A DNA stretch of 6,312 nt from Deltaproteobacteria bacterium (GTDB lineage Bacteria > Myxococcota_A > UBA9160), in the NCBI GenBank assembly GCA_003520425.1, contig DOUU01000293.1, forward strand, positions 1 to 6,312, read 5' to 3'. The translations under genes were made by a program, and so were the position numbers. The notes beneath the pieces were generated by a model. That model saw nothing but the letters and a program-made list of their open reading frames with translations. It had not been told where the DNA came from and made no database searches. Below are positions 5,964-6,312 of the stretch, in pieces; the first letter of the stretch is position 1, and each line of letters opens with the position of its first letter.

Positions 5964-6312
5964 CGCAAGAAAGGGCGAAGCCCAGCGCGTCCAAGCCAAC
6001 ATTCGCAGGCTGTCGCTGCTCAGCGCGAGCCACATGTTCCTCGTCGTGATCCCTGTGATCGTGCCCTTCTACCGCGCCAGCGGACTCGACATGCGCGAGG
6101 TCTATCTGCTGCAGTCCGTCTTTGCGGTCGGGACGCTCCTCCTCGAGGTTCCCACCGGATACGCGGCGGACCTTCTCGGAAGGAAGAAGACCCTTGTCGC
6201 AGGCTCGCTCTTCTACGGCGTCTCTTTCACATGGCTCGCCGTGGCAAGCGGATTTCGGGGCTTCGTGCTGTTCGAGCTCCTCGCCGCGGTGGGCGTGGCT
6301 CTCTTCTCCGGC
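5956..6312 (+). CDS. MFS transporter, N-terminal part (cut by window end)
   Basis: The frame stays open from GTG at 5956 to the last base, giving 119 residues. The stretch RRLSLLSASHMFLVVIPVIV begins at residue 17 and covers the first membrane helix; a second lies at about 47-67. The loop G68-YAAD-LLGRKK-T79 is the major facilitator motif A (GxxxDxxGRxxx), and further helices lie at about 80-98 and 102-119. An inner-membrane transporter of the major facilitator superfamily is therefore secure, but the substrate is not visible. GTG at 5956 gives the full cytoplasmic N-terminus; ATG at 6034 would cut into helix 1. The start overlaps the ggt stop by eight bases (GTGACTAG) and has no strong Shine-Dalgarno, suggesting translational coupling. 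Export or uptake of a gamma-glutamyl compound, peptide or amino acid is a guess from the neighbour. Confidence 0.92.
   Translation, partial: MTSARKGEAQRVQANIRRLSLLSASHMFLVVIPVIVPFYRASGLDMREVYLLQSVFAVGTLLLEVPTGYAADLLGRKKTLVAGSLFYGVSFTWLAVASGFRGFVLFELLAAVGVALFSG

Noticed and set aside
4884..6035. A 383-aa - strand reading frame
   Set aside because: It is antisense to ggt, whose catalytic motifs are all in the + frame, and its translation looks like no protein family.

Overview
This 6.3 kb window of GC-rich bacterial DNA carries seven protein-coding loci (one frameshifted, one cut by the window end) and one tRNA. Frequent GTG/TTG starts, stop/start overlaps between genes, lipoprotein-type signal peptides and a periplasmic-type gamma-glutamyltransferase point to a high-GC Gram-negative organism. 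Myxococcota or a related deltaproteobacterial-type lineage is my best guess, but no marker gene fixes the taxonomy.

Layout. (1) Positions 128-2365, + strand: a compact three-gene cluster. It encodes a 75-aa Arg-rich protein, a 179-aa nucleotidyltransferase-fold protein (AbiEii/MNT type) joined to it by a 4-base stop/start overlap, and, 22 bases later behind a near-perfect Shine-Dalgarno, a 483-aa GHKL (Hsp90/MutL/MORC-like) ATPase with an unrecognised C-terminal domain. This is the most likely site of an undescribed system, possibly toxin-antitoxin or defence related; that role is inference. (2) Positions 2550-2625, - strand: tRNA-Phe(GAA) with an encoded CCA end. (3) Positions 2730-3940, - strand: a cyclophilin-type peptidyl-prolyl isomerase with an export signal, followed after 10 bases by a YbaY/YscW-family lipoprotein gene that needs a frameshift to be read through. 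(4) Positions 3941-4229: the divergent intergenic region, which on the - strand holds strong hairpins and a terminator-like hairpin ending in TTTT in the leader of the isomerase gene. (5) Positions 4230-6312, + strand: a complete gamma-glutamyltransferase (ggt), overlapped by 8 bases by an MFS transporter gene that runs off the window.

How the genes work together. The isomerase and YbaY-like protein look like an envelope-protein pair. GGT would cleave gamma-glutamyl compounds such as glutathione in the periplasm, and the coupled MFS protein may move a related small molecule across the inner membrane. No CRISPR array, insertion sequence, integrase or phage gene is visible. No gene-free stretch exceeds 300 bases; the longest (3941-4229) is described as its own feature.
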